This document shows, in pieces, positions 25,401 to 33,417 of a stretch of DNA of 64,000 nt (its first letter is position 1; each line of letters opens with the position of its first letter). This DNA comes from Paenibacillus agaridevorans (GTDB lineage: Bacteria > Bacillota > Bacilli > Paenibacillales > Paenibacillaceae), in assembly GCF_003112455.1 (NCBI RefSeq), contig NZ_BDQX01000430.1, positions 167,096-231,095 on the forward strand. The letters are read 5' to 3'. A program made the translations under genes and the position numbers. Under the pieces are notes generated by a model. It worked only from the letters and a program-made list of their open reading frames with translations. It was not told the DNA's origin and ran no database searches.

Positions 25401-26808
25401 CGGTAACGCGTTTGCCAATAGCAACGCTATGCTTTTTCCCGAAGTATCCGGTTACGACTTGTCGGCCGGTTACCACTTCTCCATCATATCCTACGGCCTG
25501 AGTAGTTAGTGGAGTTAAAGTATTCCAGTCATAAACCGGATTTCCCGCCTTGATCCATACCGTGGTCAGAATCGAATTCACGCCATGATTGGCCAGAATT
25601 CGCAATGCATCCTGTTGTACGCCATTCGCGAAATATTTCCCTCCACTGTCCTCTATAACCTGTAGAAGCGTCATGTCAGCGCCTTTGATATAATCATTGT
25701 TTATTTCAAATACGTTAAAATTGTCGACATAAGCAAATTTGTTGCCGTTCGATTTCCAATCGTCTGCAGGGTGAGCGTTTTCCGTTTCTGTGAAATCCGG
25801 CCGTTTCCATCCATTGGGATAGGGATGGTCCTCATCTATATTTTCATAAACGGTCACAGAGTCGAGATAGTTTTGATCGTATATCGTATTCGCATAAAGC
25901 TCTACCTCTGACTGATCCTCTCCCGTGCGAAATGCAATTGTGACAAGTGCATACCCCTCGGTACTGGCAGGAGCTTGCCGCAAAACAACGCCGTCCATTC
26001 CTCTGACGCCAAGATTAACACGATTCCCTAACGATTCCCTTTCTACAAAGACGCCAAACACGGATGATTCGGTTAGATTATATTGTTTTGTTGATTTGAA
26101 CTTGTCTTGCTCATCCACTTTCATCCTTACTGTCGCAATATAATCGGTATTAGGTTTTATCGATACTTTTTGACTAACCTCAGACTGATCAGCTAGTTTC
26201 ACTGCATTCGCGCCTGTATCAGATTGAAGTGTATCAATGGCAGCACTACCTTTTGTTTGCCAGCCTTGAAGTCCTTCTTCAAAGCTCCAGTTCTGTAACG
26301 GATTATAATCATTTGAATCAAGCGTAATGATCATCTCGTCGATTTGGAGTCCGTTTGAAGTTCCCGCATTTACATGAATCGTCATTTGACCGTTATAAAC
26401 CAGTACGTTCCTATGTGCTATTTCCCTCCATGTAGTGGAGTCAATCAATGTATCGATGCGAAGTACAGAATCAGGGCCGCCTGTTTCTCGAATCGATAAG
26501 TTGGCGGAGTTGCTGCTCGTCGCCCCTTTTACCCACATGCTAACTGTGTAACTACCCTGCGGGATTCCAGTGACCGTTTTGCTTAAAGAAGAACCTGATC
26601 TCAGTAAAGCTGACTTACCGTTCTTTCCGCCACTCGTTTGTATCGTGACATTGCCATTTGCATTCCAGCCCTCTAAATTTGATTCAAATCCCAGGTTAGC
26701 TCCCTCTGCTTTCACTTCTTGTGCATACACAGCAACAACTGGGCTCGCGATAACTATTGAAAATAATAGCGTCACAGATAGTAAACAGGACATCATTTGT
26801 TTCCACAT
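19495..26808 (-). CDS. S-layer-anchored multidomain glycosidase with GH53-like catalytic domain
   Basis: 2437 residues. Signal peptide (cut near residue 30); two carbohydrate-binding-like modules (about 35-170 and 171-325); a GH53-like domain (about 365-770); Ig-like group 2 (Big_2) domains near 785-865, 993-1079, 1080-1165 and 1165-1265; a lectin-like sandwich (1266-1505); an F5/8-type C module (about 1789-1939); another Big_2; three SLH domains (about 2253-2437). GH53 features are YIKGADMTLLQVIEDSGGKY, SFHYSDTW, the acid/base segment KHGNEQDGGL (Glu544), the nucleophile segment NVETGFSFT (Glu647) and GFYYWNAEP. Known GH53 enzymes are endo-beta-1,4-galactanases; this copy is divergent, so galactan or arabinogalactan is a good guess only. 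AGGGGGAA precedes the ATG by 6 nt. The promoter at 26970-27033 matches those of the GH115 and importer genes. Confidence 0.82.
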   Translation of the reverse strand: MWKQMMSCLLSVTLLFSIVIASPVVAVYAQEVKAEGANLGFESNLEGWNANGNVTIQTSGGKNGKSALLRSGSSLSKTVTGIPQGSYTVSMWVKGATSSNSANLSIRETGGPDSVLRIDTLIDSTTWREIAHRNVLVYNGQMTIHVNAGTSNGLQIDEMIITLDSNDYNPLQNWSFEEGLQGWQTKGSAAIDTLQSDTGANAVKLADQSEVSQKVSIKPNTDYIATVRMKVDEQDKFKSTKQYNLTESSVFGVFVERESLGNRVNLGVRGMDGVVLRQAPASTEGYALVTIAFRTGEDQSEVELYANTIYDQNYLDSVTVYENIDEDHPYPNGWKRPDFTETENAHPADDWKSNGNKFAYVDNFNVFEINNDYIKGADMTLLQVIEDSGGKYFANGVQQDALRILANHGVNSILTTVWIKAGNPVYDWNTLTPLTTQAVGYDGEVVTGRQVVTGYFGKKHSVAIGKRVTELNMTYTPSFHYSDTWISAAKAHMPYEWIEKDYVGKLSNPDIGMLETAVYNYVYDTLSEMKTAGVDIISVKHGNEQDGGLLFPVAMGSKYNEHAAIITASTRAAKSVYPGVIHTIHTNTGYNAAQISGFFQAFANRGAEFDGMAFSLYGGRETTGQFIMMNAAMQNNATKFYDYINVETGFSFTRESPITDTESTMALTQYYSASPSGQYNFLLDYIQAPLDMPNPYGTTRGFYYWNAEPIAIYGAGHKAGETAGGSKRILFNNGTESIKEMGSSQSGKPGDMMDSMFAFLHRGHSKKTSDAVYNPLRYNGTNYEVEEVTDLTFSNNDLTLKVGEISRLQPTIAPVDKLLKDYKIRYTSDDPTVAEVSNYGFVKGKSEGTALITATIGSISKSVTVTILEADQASDIQISYEVIRNRSSIDSGIISAGTTINAKPYDKIKFKTVLAGNPTDKAVVYAVSDPEVAWWYGDTWETDDRVMRTLNDKLSSSKLEPVVQLNPAKGGTVTVTATSSDGAAAVNFSVMVAQTDVAEVSIHQEDSLVRAGRNLQLAASITPNDASFYKVNWLSDNENIAKVDSNGWVTAITPGVVKITAISDSNPTIKDSITITVTDVLVEQILLSNNKIGILVGHNKTLVPMSLPDNAVNKNVVWRVKPGDEGIISVDHNGTVTGLQEGSGTIIATSADGSGVTAESVVTVVKQPISPVAMGLSANELWIKSNYFSPDSAGKGEIKPVNQLVAVFSPEEATNTSVVWSSNNDAVASVDANGIVTAHKSGVAVITAEALDGGYTESATIYVPNISDDWENYELGSKGGFTDSHTFAYEVVDVDGDKKMQAAVKSQRGNGAPPTLSRRMFTPVSGDQVVVDFDWNVGSFTPDNRSRGAHISLEDASGNTYLALATYPSISGTDYEMTFYMYNGSTAMPTRNGDVNGIFNYIHGGGGAGGTYSDTANVGHGLKGANKEYNVRVKLDFKARTISFTVTDKQKSDIIATVSDIVMDSRVSYSNSIGALAFSHYFNSLASWTTTIDNLAVYTTSIRPEKIEFDVQAINKNESEGIKLVPVRGALSATAKINARVIPSVTDQNLVFTPLGDLADKLAIESDGTIGLNEALFVDYGNYEAIQSTTDYIRISSLSTPEVYEDVKVTIGRPNASEVIQVYADGEEYLGPVELAVDAKPKLTFIATGGDGTSDIYSYNWKVTSGDATINEQGELSAGSTGQVTVTFTLDFFRKEETRTLVFIFTDGEEPNAVVLNDPGYPISKGRTVQLEVEASNLPLQWNSDNSSIATVNEIGELTAVESGTTAITVKDALGNEDAILIEVTEDISSWYDYQGGLVSATASATNLGPANPLINARTMSYRDTAWSPGGNTEASWNLDLGDIGTLTDIYMVSWAPQRYTISVSENGADWETVVDRSDDFHGEAFDAARQSDNSNGIRYRVSEVIPPETNTRFIQLTVLEAQGSGWIGVEVFQAKGGFGPSTSEPSDVPVTGVSVSPTELTLTEGITSQLSAMVAPANATNRAVVWSSSQSDVAEVSTSGLIVAKQAGIAVITVTTADGAFTATTQVTVQAAGNNGSSSSGGNSTSPSNLDIIDGKGVWTTAPDAKGNIKVQLTESETVSILKESSNEKFNIQINSDHLGAFLDLTLPVQRLLVGPERISTIVVEYGTVRIEIDVDESSKILTRESQQLHFTLRMVDSKTLSTEAAAQIGNHPVYDLSLLIDGQTPIFANNVKVNFSYTLQAGEVPSNLVVYFVNDSGKLEVVKNSQFNAEAKEITFQPKDFSYYAIAYVPDLFEDLETVPWAREMIKSLAAKQIIEGASAQSFLPNRAITRAEFLKMILKALDLTSSSQSPVDAFEDVNSDDWYYEVVSAGYRLGIVNGKSDQHFGANDAITREDMAVMIFRSIQIAGTTSFNHTNTSATFVDHSTISDYAFKAVESLQAIGIVNGMDDGAFCPKQLTTRAQAAAVVFRLLNLKF

Positions 26809-26870
26809 GAATATTCCCCCTATTCGGAATAGCGACTAGCATACTTAATGTCAAATGAACCACAAACAAG

Positions 26871-26884
26871 GTAAAGCGCTTTCA
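26871..26884. promoter_or_regulatory. cre-like catabolite-repression site in leader
   Basis: Minus strand TGAAAGCGCTTTAC, nearly the symmetric cre TGAAAGCGCTTTCA. It lies about 80 nt after the predicted transcription start and 63 nt before the giant gene, fitting a CcpA roadblock. Confidence 0.55.
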
Positions 26885-26969
26885 AACATACTTCTTTACT
26901 TACTATCTCTCATGTTTCGGCTGCCTCCCACTCCTTTTTTATCCGTTTAGTGATCCCTGGGTCATTTTC

Positions 26970-27033
26970 ACTATAGAGGGAGCTTTCCAAAGGAACAATA
27001 GTCTCATTTCTGCCCATGCACCCTATTCTAAAA
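26970..27033 (-). promoter_or_regulatory. promoter P3 with shared activator block, giant GH53-like gene
   Basis: Minus strand TTGTTC (26993-26998), 17-nt spacer, TATAGT (26970-26975). The -35 sits in GACTATTGTTC, and upstream come AGAAATGAG, GCATG and TTTTAGAATAGGG, which align with P1 and P2. Leader is about 155 nt. Confidence 0.6.
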
Positions 27034-27106
27034 TGCTTGGCCCGGCTAGAGAGACAAGCAGAAAACGGTTCATTTCGGGCGGAATAAAGTCATTTTTAGC
27101 AGAAAA

Positions 27107-27135
27107 GCCGCTTTACCGGGTACCGGCAAAACGGC
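27107..27135 (-). terminator. terminator after the GH115 gene
   Basis: GCCG...CGGC with an inner TTTACCGG/CCGGCAAA-type stem around GTA, followed on the minus strand by TTTTCTGC. It starts 8 nt past the stop at 27143. Confidence 0.6.
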
Positions 27136-27142
27136 TACTTAG

Positions 27143-29233
27143 CTAAAGATCATGATTGCTTGCAATCGAGAAATACTGTTTCAACTGATTAGCGAGTTCA
27201 TCGTCGGATAAAGGATTACGATGCGTGTTTTCCAAGTAGATATGCTTTTCTGTTTCCGGCATGAGATATTCCTTATACCAGAGGAAGAAATCTGGACTGT
27301 CTCCATGCATCCGAATGTATCTTCGCAGCGTATCGACATTTTGCACTGTACTCGAAATGTTCGTCAGCCAGTCCGCCTGGTAGAAGTTCTTCCATTTCCC
27401 GTGCTCAGATTCTCGCAAGGCGGCAAGCCCTCTGCTATAACACCACAACGATTCAGAAGCGCAGACAAAGGCCTGCGGATATCGCTTAGCACCAAATTCT
27501 CGGTAAGCCCGGCAAAGCCAGTAGAAGCCCTCACTGCCTGACAGATGCAATTCTCCATGAAAACGCAATTGGTCGATAGCTCTGCGTCGGTCGTCCGCTC
27601 CCAGTTTAAAAAGCACGGAGTCACATAGGTTTAGCCATTTACTCCACTTACCGATTGCGGGCTCCAGACGCTTTTCAAAGCCTCTTACTTGATCGGCAAA
27701 CGGAACTTCTCCCGTAGCCCATATTAATCTTGGATCCGGGTCCGCGTCATTCCCCTGCAGCCAGCGGCCTATGATCTGTCTAGCTGGGTGGTGGTAATAC
27801 TCGTCGCCGGCGAGATCGTCTTCGTTAGGACCATAAGGAGTAGCTGATTCCGCATAGCTTCGGTAGAGATCAACCAGATCCTCATGTTGTTCGGAGTAAT
27901 AACTGTTAACAAATCGCTCCAGATGCCGTTCAACCTCGATCTCGCCGGCAAGCCAAAGCTCCCGCATGATATCCAATGAATAGATGTGGGGACGGATGTT
28001 GCCGCTGTTCACGAGCACATATTCACTGGCTCTGGCTGCAAAGGCGCTCTCCATTTCTTGCTTCAGAAATGCGGCAGACCCCGGAAACAAGGTTAAATGA
28101 TTGGATGCCTGTAAATCATGAAACGTTATATGATAATAGACGCCGTGTTTTCCGTCGTCATCTGTCGAAGGAAGCGAATGAACCCGATAATTCAGGTTAT
28201 TGTGTCTTCGCGAAACCATCTTGCCGTAACCGTTATCCGCCCAAATCTTGATGACACCCTTCGGCAATTCGATATACCCGCCCTTATAAAGCTCGGAGAT
28301 TTCGCCGTACAAAGCTACGCAGCAGACCGGGTTCGCTACCTTGCCGCTAATCATGTCGTATTGACGCTTAATGACTTTGCTGATCATGGCGCCGCGCTTC
28401 TCGGACGTATCGAATGAAGGATCGTTCATCCAGAACGGCGCATCACCTTGCCCGCGGAAGGACAATACCCACAACACCTTCCATTCCTTCTGCTCCTCGA
28501 TCGCCTCATGCCATAAGCTCTCGAACAGCTCCGGCTCCTGCTGGTAGCTGGCCATTCGACCGGGAAAGGCTCTTAAGAACATTTCCGCGCCAAGAGGCTC
28601 CGCATGATGATGCGTGACCCAAAGGCCCATCTCTGCGGCAAGTTTATAATGTACGCCGTCTCTTGGCAGATCCGTGCCCGGTATGATCATATTTCCTCCG
28701 CAACGAAGCAGCGCTTCAAACACGGGCTCCCAAACTTCGCGACTCGGTGGGTAAGGTTTCTTCCATCCGATCAGGCATACTTCATCGTTCACGAACCAGC
28801 CACGGAAGCGAACCTTCGCCTCTGGCGAGTCGTAGCTGTCACATGAAATGAGGATTTCACTGCGTCGCTCGATCGTTTGGTCCATCCAAAACCAGAAGGG
28901 TTGAATGTCTAAGAACCGGCGAGTAAACTCCAATATGCCGTACACCATCCCAAGCTCATCGCGGCCGATAATCATCATTTGAACATGATTATTGACCTTA
29001 CTGAAACGGTAACTGAAGGCCTCTGGCCGATTAGGGCAGTTATCTTGCTCTTCCGCTAACCGGATAATCAACCTGGCTTCATCCGACGACGCGACCGTTA
29101 CGGGCTTTGTATCTAATACCTTTTCTAAGTCCCGTTGCAATATGCTTAACGTATATTGAAGCGGAGAATGAAGCTCGATCGCCGCATATATACATACGAT
29201 TCCTTCCAGCTTTAATGGGTCAATCTGAGTCAT
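27143..29233 (-). CDS. GH115-like alpha-glucuronidase
   Basis: 696 residues, no signal peptide, so intracellular. The N-terminal domain (about 1-125) is followed by the family hallmark RFRGWFVNDE near residue 143 (GIFINDE in characterised GH115), then barrel motifs NMIIPGTDLPRDG, GLWVTHHHAEPLG, IKIWADNGYGKM and YHITFHDLQ. GH115 enzymes remove glucuronic or 4-O-methylglucuronic acid side chains from xylan or arabinogalactan. Typical members are 800-1000 residues and carry a further C-terminal domain; this one stops after the helical part, so it is a short form, not visibly truncated by mutation. It has its own promoter P1 and terminator, between the AraC regulator and the giant enzyme. AGGATG lies about 10 nt before the ATG. 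Confidence 0.82.
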   Translation of the reverse strand: MTQIDPLKLEGIVCIYAAIELHSPLQYTLSILQRDLEKVLDTKPVTVASSDEARLIIRLAEEQDNCPNRPEAFSYRFSKVNNHVQMMIIGRDELGMVYGILEFTRRFLDIQPFWFWMDQTIERRSEILISCDSYDSPEAKVRFRGWFVNDEVCLIGWKKPYPPSREVWEPVFEALLRCGGNMIIPGTDLPRDGVHYKLAAEMGLWVTHHHAEPLGAEMFLRAFPGRMASYQQEPELFESLWHEAIEEQKEWKVLWVLSFRGQGDAPFWMNDPSFDTSEKRGAMISKVIKRQYDMISGKVANPVCCVALYGEISELYKGGYIELPKGVIKIWADNGYGKMVSRRHNNLNYRVHSLPSTDDDGKHGVYYHITFHDLQASNHLTLFPGSAAFLKQEMESAFAARASEYVLVNSGNIRPHIYSLDIMRELWLAGEIEVERHLERFVNSYYSEQHEDLVDLYRSYAESATPYGPNEDDLAGDEYYHHPARQIIGRWLQGNDADPDPRLIWATGEVPFADQVRGFEKRLEPAIGKWSKWLNLCDSVLFKLGADDRRRAIDQLRFHGELHLSGSEGFYWLCRAYREFGAKRYPQAFVCASESLWCYSRGLAALRESEHGKWKNFYQADWLTNISSTVQNVDTLRRYIRMHGDSPDFFLWYKEYLMPETEKHIYLENTHRNPLSDDELANQLKQYFSIASNHDL

Positions 29234-29267
29234 ATACCATCAACATCCTTTCATCAAATGTATGTCT

Positions 29268-29333
29268 ACTATAAGAACTCAAGAGTGCATGGCACAATAG
29301 ACTTTTTTCCGGACATGAGCCGCAATCCGAAAG
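29268..29333 (-). promoter_or_regulatory. promoter P1 with shared activator block, GH115 gene
   Basis: Minus strand TTGTGC (29292-29297), 18-nt spacer, TATAGT (29268-29273). Immediately upstream is AAAAAAGTCTATTGTGCCAT and further up CTTTCGGATTGCGG and CATGTCC, nearly identical to P2 at 35350. Leader is about 28 nt. Confidence 0.68.
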
Positions 29334-29362
29334 GCTGTCCGAATTGTTGTTTCACAAAAAAA

Positions 29363-29384
29363 GTCCAGATGAAAGTATCTGGAC
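29363..29384 (-). terminator. terminator after the AraC regulator
   Basis: GTCCAGAT (29363-29370) and ATCTGGAC (29377-29384), followed on the minus strand by seven T residues, 14 nt past the stop. Confidence 0.85.
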
Positions 29385-29397
29385 GTTGACGATTTGA

Positions 29398-31638
29398 CTA
29401 TTCATTCGGTGTGCGGTCTATCAGAAGAGATTCCCGGTATTGCCCTGGAGAGAGGCCAACCATTTTTTTGAATACGCGTATGAAAGACGTGGGATTCGCA
29501 TAACCCATCATTTCGGATATATATTGTACAGTCATATCGGTTTCCCTCAGCAATCTCTTGGCATAGTCGATTCGCAGTCCAATAAGAAATTCACTGAAAT
29601 TTTGTCCGATGCTTTCCTTGAACAGCTGGCTCAAATATTTCGGACTGATCTGGAAACGGTCGCTGAGAAGCGTGAGAGAAAGATTGGGATCCATGAAATG
29701 CTCCGAGACGTAATCGCGGATCTCTCTCATCAGGGCGTTATGCCTCCGGCTTTGGGAGAACGTCTCGATATGCTCCGAGAGTTGCACCAATGTGACTACG
29801 AAATCCTGCTCCAGTTGACCCAGCGTGTCCAATTGTTCCGCTGCCGCAATGAGACGCGATTTCCCCTCTTGTTGCCACGATTTCATCGCCTCGGGCAATG
29901 CAGCGTCAAGCTCATATTCAAGATGAAAAATAAAGTAGTGCATGAGGCGGTTCACGTCATCCTTGCCCAGACGTTGAACGGTCATTTCATGAAATAAACG
30001 CTTAAGCTCATTCTGCCAGCCTGACTCCAACATACGGAGTTGGCGGACTATCGTGCGGATGATCTCGAGATATTCGAACCATTCTCCATTCGATTTTCCT
30101 GTCACTTCTATGGAGTCGATAATCTGATTGACTCCGACAGATACCTTGCGACTGACCGCCGCCTCAGCATCCTCGTAGGAACGGGCTATGGAAGCCTCAT
30201 CATCAGCAGGAGTTCCGATGCCTATCGTCACTGTGAAGTCGAGATGTCCCTCTACCCATGAGCGAATTTGTTCCGAGAGGTGCAGAATACGATGCTCCAA
30301 CCCGACGCTTTCTTTAGAGATCAAAAGAATGACAAGCTGATTTTTGGCGATCCACTCGACGACGACTTTTAGTCCGTTCTGCTCGGCTGTTTCAACCGCT
30401 ACGCTGCTTACGATAAACTTAAACAGAGACTGGTCGCCCGGACTATATTTCAGCCCGAATTGCACATAATGATCAAGTTCAAGAAGCGCGACGATAAAGT
30501 GGCCAGACGAAAGTCCGAAATGCTGCCATTCCTGTTCCCAGGCGGACGGATCTTCTTTATACTCGCCCTTGAGGAGGATTTGCAAAAACTGTTGTCTCCG
30601 AATGACCATATGTTCTTGCTGCTGCTCCTGAAAGGTCATGTTTTTCGTAATCAACCGTTCGATTGCCTGGTCGATAAAAGCAAATTCGTTTCCCTTCCCT
30701 TTGGACTCCGCTGCTTTAATAGGAATGGAGAAACGTTCAATCCGGTGCAGAATGGATTCAATGGGCTTATAATGACGACGTGTGACATAGAACATAGAGC
30801 CAATCGCAAGAACAATAGCGCTTATTCCGAATAAGACCCACATCGTGCTACCGCGGAATAGAAAATCGAGCAGTTGCCCGCCTTTAATGCTAATCCGGTA
30901 TGTCCATCCGGTATAATCCGACACGACGTCTGCACTGAGTCTGCTCCTGGTTGCAGGCGTTTGCCCGGTTTCAAAAAAAGAATTCCCCTTGGCATCATAC
31001 AACTGCGCATCTGTAATCGTCCGGTCGATCATTTCCCCTATAAAGGAATGAAGCGATGCTATTTTAACATTAACGATCAGATACCCAAGACTTCCTGTAT
31101 CACGCGGAACCTTGAACCCCAATGAAGTGACGCGAACCTTTGACGCGGAATGCTGGACTAGATTTTCTTTCAGACGAGGCGATGACCAAACTCCCGTATA
31201 CGCCTGATCCAATACCCCTCTGACAAAAGCTTGATCCGCGAACTGATCTAACGGACGCAGATTGCTCTGATCCAGCACTTTGCCGTCCTGTGCCCGGTAT
31301 AAATAAACGGAATCGATTAGACCATAACGAACCATCAGCTGGCTTAATGCATTCGATGCCTCAAAGTCCAATGTTTTATCCGATGGCGTTTCAAGAAACG
31401 GCTCCAAGCTGCCCCCCGTCCCGATCATTTTTTGCGTGTCCAACGAAATATTTTTAAGAGAGCTGTCAACCATGTTCGTAATATACTCGGCTGTCAAATG
31501 ATTGGCTTGCAAGGCGTTTCTTACGTTAAATTGGTTGATAATCGCAAAAAAAATAAAGATCAGTACGCCGATTGTCATACACAGAATGGGTAGATATGAA
31601 AAAAGCATCCTCATAATATAGTTGTTGTTTATTTTCAT
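29398..31638 (-). CDS. transmembrane AraC-family regulator with extracellular sensor
   Basis: 746 residues. TM1 (about 9-33) and TM2 (about 266-288, STMWVLFGISAIVLAIGSMF) bracket an extracellular region of about 230 residues that looks like a Cache-type sensor. A cytoplasmic linker of about 340 residues follows, then a C-terminal AraC DNA-binding domain (about 637-740): LSLTLLSDRFQISPKYLSQL, then MTVQYISEMMGYANPTSFIR and FKKMVGLSPGQYR. There is no histidine-kinase or receiver domain, so it is a one-component membrane regulator that can report an outside sugar or a binding protein directly to DNA. It lies between the GH115 gene and the importer; the matching promoters P1, P2 and P3 are its likely targets. 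GGAG 5 nt before the ATG supports the start. Confidence 0.88.
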   Translation of the reverse strand: MKINNNYIMRMLFSYLPILCMTIGVLIFIFFAIINQFNVRNALQANHLTAEYITNMVDSSLKNISLDTQKMIGTGGSLEPFLETPSDKTLDFEASNALSQLMVRYGLIDSVYLYRAQDGKVLDQSNLRPLDQFADQAFVRGVLDQAYTGVWSSPRLKENLVQHSASKVRVTSLGFKVPRDTGSLGYLIVNVKIASLHSFIGEMIDRTITDAQLYDAKGNSFFETGQTPATRSRLSADVVSDYTGWTYRISIKGGQLLDFLFRGSTMWVLFGISAIVLAIGSMFYVTRRHYKPIESILHRIERFSIPIKAAESKGKGNEFAFIDQAIERLITKNMTFQEQQQEHMVIRRQQFLQILLKGEYKEDPSAWEQEWQHFGLSSGHFIVALLELDHYVQFGLKYSPGDQSLFKFIVSSVAVETAEQNGLKVVVEWIAKNQLVILLISKESVGLEHRILHLSEQIRSWVEGHLDFTVTIGIGTPADDEASIARSYEDAEAAVSRKVSVGVNQIIDSIEVTGKSNGEWFEYLEIIRTIVRQLRMLESGWQNELKRLFHEMTVQRLGKDDVNRLMHYFIFHLEYELDAALPEAMKSWQQEGKSRLIAAAEQLDTLGQLEQDFVVTLVQLSEHIETFSQSRRHNALMREIRDYVSEHFMDPNLSLTLLSDRFQISPKYLSQLFKESIGQNFSEFLIGLRIDYAKRLLRETDMTVQYISEMMGYANPTSFIRVFKKMVGLSPGQYRESLLIDRTPNE

Positions 31639-31670
31639 ATTTTCTCCATCCTTTTGTCCATAGAAATAGG

Positions 31671-31702
31671 GGCAAACCCCATCGATTTAAATGGGGTTTG
31701 CC
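31671..31702 (-). terminator. hairpin between binding protein and AraC regulator
   Basis: GGCAAACCCCAT (31671-31682) pairs perfectly with ATGGGGTTTGCC (31691-31702); the minus strand continues CCTATTTC. It starts 9 nt past the binding-protein stop. The T-run is short, so some read-through into the regulator is possible. Confidence 0.65.
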
Positions 31703-31711
31703 TAGACATCC

Positions 31712-33328
31712 TTATTTCTCCATTTCTCGATAAGCCGCCAGACGCTCGTCCTGAATCGCTTGGCCGCCAAGCTTCATATACTCGGCTACGCCTCCATCAA
31801 AGATCTTGTCGAATTGGTCCGGTTTGGCCAGGACACTTTTCACTATGGTTTCATAGGCTTTCTCTTTAAGCGTATTTCCATATTTAATCTCTGCCTCTAT
31901 TGGACGGTCGAAGCGCGGCATCGTATAACCGTCTTTAAGCGCGTTTCGGATTGATTGCTGAGCGACTTCCTCATAACCAGGGAATGCATAAGCAGCAGCC
32001 TCAATATTCTTATCAGTAGAACCAAAGTCTTTGCCGTTCGCAATAAGTGCGATATCGTTGTTATTGTAGAACGTCTTCTTCGCTTCGTCCGTGGCAATCG
32101 CTTTCGGGAATTCGTTCTCCAGTGTGTAATGCTCCCCTTCCATGCCGTTCTGAAGGGTAAAGAGAACGTCCTCTTGGGCCATCCAGTCCAAGTACTTAAT
32201 AGCTTCTGCTGCATGTTTGCTTGTCTTCGGAATCATGATATGCATACCGATAGGATCGTAAATCGATTTAGGTGTCTTGCCTTCTTCGTCCGTGAATGGA
32301 TCAATGGCTATATATTCTGCGCCCGGAACGTTCTGCTTGAGCGTATCGAACACTTTGCCCGGCGACATCAGGTTTTGATGAGCGGCAAGCGCAGTGAACG
32401 AACCGACGATGCCGTTGGCAATGTCGCTTTCGAATTGTTTTCCGTCTTTGTCCAAAGCGAAATCCGGATTAATAAGACCTTCTTGATTTAGCTTGTTCAA
32501 ATAAAGCACGCCTTCTTTGTAGCCAGGCTTCGTAATTTCCGGTATATGACTCGACGTGGTCAAGGTATAAAATTGTTCGTCCGTCATCTTCTTCACGAAG
32601 GAATTGACCAATACGAACGGCGTCGTAATTGAAGTTCCGTTGATCGCGCTGAAATCATAAGGAATGACCTTGCCACCGGTTTGGCCAGGATCTTTCTCTT
32701 TAAACGCTTTTAACGTTTCATAGAATTGTTCGGTTGTTGTCGGAACCGGCAGTCCCAGCTTATCCAGCCAATCCTTGCGGATATAGGTTGACTGCGTGAA
32801 CTGAAGAGGTCTCTTCGCCGGGATAGTGTACTGCTTTCCATTGAATACCCCGTAGTTCAGAACATCATCGCCAAGGAACTGCTTCAAGTTAGGCGCGTTC
32901 TCGATATGCGAAGTTAGATCGGTCAGGCCATCGTCTTTCACGTAATTGTAAATCGTATTCATGTCATAAGTAAATACTAAATCAGGAGCATCCCCTGTAG
33001 CCATCAACACATTTAACTTATCAACTTCTTGGTTACGAGGAACAGGCACAAATTCCAGCTTAATATTGTTGGGATCACCAAAGTTCTCTTGGATCCATTT
33101 CGTCCAGAAGTTGTCGGTAACGGGACCGGCACCAGCAGGTGCATTACCGCGGTCGAATACTTCGACTTTAAGAGTAACTTTCTCTTTGCTGGCACCTGAC
33201 GTACTCTCCGGAGAGGCAGAATCCGTAGCATTGTTGTTCCCGTTCGAACCGCTGCACGCCGACAGCAGTGTCGCGAGGAGCATAACGGCTATCCATGTTG
33301 CAGACCATTTCTTTAGTTTTACTTGCAT
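31712..33328 (-). CDS. extracellular sugar-binding lipoprotein of locus B importer
   Basis: 538 residues. Lipoprotein signal TWIAVMLLATLLSAC (Cys about residue 24) with an Asn/Ser-rich tether. The binding domain has NFWTKWIQENFGDPNNIKLE, TGDAPDLVFTYD near residue 105 and YIRKDWLDKLGLPVPTTTEQ near 185, all typical of LplA/YtcQ-type proteins. It delivers oligosaccharide to the two permeases encoded upstream. An open frame extends to 33406, but ATG 33328 has AAGGGGA 8 nt before it and starts the signal peptide. It differs clearly in sequence from the locus A protein, so the two importers probably have different ligands. Confidence 0.9.
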   Translation of the reverse strand: MQVKLKKWSATWIAVMLLATLLSACSGSNGNNNATDSASPESTSGASKEKVTLKVEVFDRGNAPAGAGPVTDNFWTKWIQENFGDPNNIKLEFVPVPRNQEVDKLNVLMATGDAPDLVFTYDMNTIYNYVKDDGLTDLTSHIENAPNLKQFLGDDVLNYGVFNGKQYTIPAKRPLQFTQSTYIRKDWLDKLGLPVPTTTEQFYETLKAFKEKDPGQTGGKVIPYDFSAINGTSITTPFVLVNSFVKKMTDEQFYTLTTSSHIPEITKPGYKEGVLYLNKLNQEGLINPDFALDKDGKQFESDIANGIVGSFTALAAHQNLMSPGKVFDTLKQNVPGAEYIAIDPFTDEEGKTPKSIYDPIGMHIMIPKTSKHAAEAIKYLDWMAQEDVLFTLQNGMEGEHYTLENEFPKAIATDEAKKTFYNNNDIALIANGKDFGSTDKNIEAAAYAFPGYEEVAQQSIRNALKDGYTMPRFDRPIEAEIKYGNTLKEKAYETIVKSVLAKPDQFDKIFDGGVAEYMKLGGQAIQDERLAAYREMEK

Positions 33329-33417
33329 GTACAAATCCCCTTTTCGATAATGTGCCTTGCTATATGTTATCACCTTTTGCGAAGCAAAGGGATAAACCAA
33401 AATCATGTAACGGCATT

